From NCBI GenBank assembly GCA_016929035.1, contig JAFGJP010000228.1, positions 1-15,356 on the forward strand: 15,356 nt of DNA, in the 5' to 3' direction. The position numbers and the translations under genes were made by a program. Source of the DNA: Candidatus Auribacterota bacterium. GTDB lineage: Bacteria; Auribacterota; JAFGBW01; JAFGJP01. Shown here one piece after another: positions 14,138 through 15,356 of this stretch. The notes under the pieces are model-generated. The model did no database searches. It saw only the letters and a list, made by a program, of their open reading frames with translations, and was not told where the DNA came from. Position 1 is the stretch's first letter. Each line of letters starts with the position of its first letter.

Positions 14138-14211
14138 TGCCCCCGGCGCGATTCGAACGCACGACACCAAGATTAGGAATCTTGTGCTCTATCCTACTGA
14201 GCTACGGGGGC
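14138..14211 (-). tRNA. tRNA-Arg (anticodon CCT)
   Basis: A complete 74-nt cloverleaf. The acceptor stem GCCCCCG pairs perfectly with CGGGGGC, with discriminator A at 14138; no CCA is encoded. The D arm contains AGCTCAGTAGGATAGAGC. The anticodon stem CAAGA/TCTTG closes the loop TTCCTAA, giving anticodon CCT, which reads AGG. The T arm is GTGCG-TTCGAAT-CGCGC with one G-T pair. It lies nine bases after apt and 25 bases before the TPR gene on the same strand, so it appears to be released from an mRNA operon by RNase P and 3'-end processing. Confidence 0.97.
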
Positions 14212-14220
14212 CAAAAATGT

Positions 14221-14745
14221 TCACTCTCCATCAAAGGCGACAAGGCATTCACAGGAATAACGGCCAAGCGGGCTTCGACCATTTAAAAAACTCAGCTCAA
14301 CAAGGCAGATAATGTGCGCCACTTTAGCTTTCAGTTTTTCAATCAGCTGACAAACAGCTTTAAGCGTCCCTCCGGTCGCAAGGAGATCATCGATGACAAG
14401 AACCTCTGCCCCGGGAGAGAAGGCATCTTTATGAACTTCCAGAGTATCTTCACCGTACTCAAGCGAATAAGTAACGCTGACCGTCTCATAGGGCAGCTTG
14501 CCCTTTTTCCTGACAGGAATAAAACCGACTCCCAGCTTGTAGGCAAGAGCCGCTCCAAAGATGAATCCTCTCGACTCAATAGCCGCAACACAGTCGATTT
14601 TCTTTCCCCTGCAACGTTCAGCCATCTCATCGATCACTTTCTGAAAGAGCCTGCCCGATTGCAGGAGAGGAGTAATATCTTTAAAAACAATCCCTTTTTT
14701 CGGAAAATCCGGAATGTCTCTTATCGCCGCGCGGAACTCTTTCAT
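14221..14745 (-). CDS. apt: Adenine phosphoribosyltransferase
   Basis: The cytoplasmic purine-salvage enzyme that makes AMP from adenine and PRPP. The 174-residue protein is the usual length. It shows IPDFPKKGIVFKDITPLL (11-28), AAIESRGFIFGAALAYKLG (54-72), RKKGKLPYETVSVTYSLEYG (79-98) and the PRPP-binding motif VLVIDDLLATGGT (115-127), all typical of Apt. The C-terminus ending in CECLVAFDGE is slightly divergent. A strong AGGAGG lies five to six bases before the ATG. The gene starts 59 bp after the sigma factor stop, with no obvious terminator between them, so the two may share a transcript. The tRNA-Arg begins nine bases after its stop. Confidence 0.97.
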   Translation of the reverse strand: MKEFRAAIRDIPDFPKKGIVFKDITPLLQSGRLFQKVIDEMAERCRGKKIDCVAAIESRGFIFGAALAYKLGVGFIPVRKKGKLPYETVSVTYSLEYGEDTLEVHKDAFSPGAEVLVIDDLLATGGTLKAVCQLIEKLKAKVAHIICLVELSFLNGRSPLGRYSCECLVAFDGE

Positions 14746-14804
14746 GAAAATCCTCCTGCCCCTTACCTTTTTTGATACTTCAACATCGAACGTGTCGACC
14801 TTTT

Positions 14805-15356
14805 CTAAATATCATGAATGCTTTCGTGCGTCTTTTTAAAATACTCTCTCAGCTTTTTAATGGCTGCTCTTTCAATCTGGCGCACGCGCTCACGCGTCAC
14901 GCCGATCCTGTTGCCGACCTCTTCAAGTGACTTAGGCTCTGTATTGAACAAACCGTATCTCATCGTCAGGACCTTGGCTTCCCTGTCGCTTAAGGCATCA
15001 AAGATATTCAGTATCCTTTCCTGTATCAGCTCGACCGAGAGCTTATCAATAGGATTTTCGCTTTCCACATCTTCGATGACGTCTATCAGCTCGCTGACTC
15101 CGTCATCATGAATGGTCGACGAAAGAGAATTCTGAATCCGCATGGCTTCCTTGATCTTTTTCACCTGAGAGATGCTCATTTTTGCCTTCTTGGCCAGCTC
15201 TTCAAGGCTCGGATTTCTTTTGAGCTTGTCTTTCAGGTAATTCTCTGACTTGTGGATTGTGTTGATTTTCTCCACCATGTGCACAGGTATGCGAATCGTT
15301 TTCCCCTGCTGAGAAAGAGCGAGCATGATGGCCTGCTTGATCCACCATGAGGCATA
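14805..15356 (-). CDS. rpoD: RNA polymerase sigma-70 family factor (RpoD/SigA type), N-terminus cut by window edge
   Basis: The C-terminal 183 residues of a primary-type sigma factor. The reading frame is open to the right edge, starting YASWWIKQAI in region 2.4, so the gene continues outside and the internal Met at 15326 is not the start. Region 3.0 (TIRIPVHMVEKIN) follows, then region 3.1 (NPSLEELAKKAKMS), the region 3.2 finger with IDVIEDVESENP, region 4.1 (LSDREAKVLTMRYGL) and region 4.2 with the helix-turn-helix VGNRIGVTRERVRQIERAAIKKLR. Regions 3 and 4 are well conserved, and the full spacing of a group 1 or 2 sigma is kept. The region 2.4 positions that normally read TR after QAI are Met-Leu here (see findings). 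Whether it is the housekeeping sigma or a close group 2 paralogue cannot be decided without the N-terminus. Confidence 0.93.
   Translation of the reverse strand, partial: YASWWIKQAIMLALSQQGKTIRIPVHMVEKINTIHKSENYLKDKLKRNPSLEELAKKAKMSISQVKKIKEAMRIQNSLSSTIHDDGVSELIDVIEDVESENPIDKLSVELIQERILNIFDALSDREAKVLTMRYGLFNTEPKSLEEVGNRIGVTRERVRQIERAAIKKLREYFKKTHESIHDI

Noticed and set aside
13588..14286. Long open frame on the plus strand covering the TPR gene, tRNA and part of apt
   Set aside because: It runs antisense to well-supported genes and straight through a perfect tRNA, and shows no domain, signal or ribosome site.
1..15356. CRISPR array, insertion sequence, phage, toxin-antitoxin or defence island
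   Set aside because: No regular direct repeats, transposase or integrase motifs, or defence-type domains were seen. The tRNA-Arg shows no nearby integrase or repeated 3' end that would suggest an attachment site.

Overview
The window looks like chromosomal sequence from a Gram-negative-type bacterium of moderate GC, with tightly packed genes and many 4-14 bp overlaps. It carries pseudopilins, proteins with export signals and a full RuvABC set. A deep-branching, poorly cultured lineage such as Omnitrophota or another PVC-type group would fit. That placement is inference from gene content and style; no rRNA or marker alignment is available here.

Region 1 (1-8823, minus strand) is one continuous gene train. 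In transcription order it reads ruvC, ruvA, ruvB, an exported beta-rich protein, a small signal-anchored protein of unknown function, a PHP-family phosphoesterase, pheA (CM-like/PDT/ACT), a short PgpH-type HD phosphohydrolase, ybeY, an HlyC/CorC-type CBS protein and a DUF502 membrane protein cut by the left edge. Spacings run from -14 to +31 bp, so co-transcription is likely. The train joins Holliday-junction processing, amino-acid synthesis, rRNA maturation and envelope functions.

Region 2 (8824-11511) begins with a 194 bp divergent intergenic region. It holds an iron-type alcohol dehydrogenase and a small three-helix membrane protein on the plus strand. Each has a good sigma-70-like promoter placed so close to the ATG that the mRNA may have almost no leader. 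A convergent DUF6873-like protein lies on the minus strand.

Region 3 (11602-13516, plus strand) is a CPBP-type membrane protease followed by two pseudopilin-like proteins, probably one operon. It converges on region 4 with the two stop codons sharing one CTAG.

Region 4 (13513-15356, minus strand) is a sigma-70 factor cut by the right edge, then apt, tRNA-Arg(CCT) and a membrane-anchored TPR protein. The tRNA sits inside this apparent operon.

I see no mobile element, CRISPR array, phage gene or recognisable defence system. The points most worth a second look are the degenerate chorismate-mutase half of PheA, the missing metal-ligand histidine in the alcohol dehydrogenase, the near-leaderless promoters, the tRNA-Arg followed by a mini-ORF containing its own AGG codon, the altered -10-reading residues in the sigma factor, and two unrecognised exported proteins embedded in the ruv operon.
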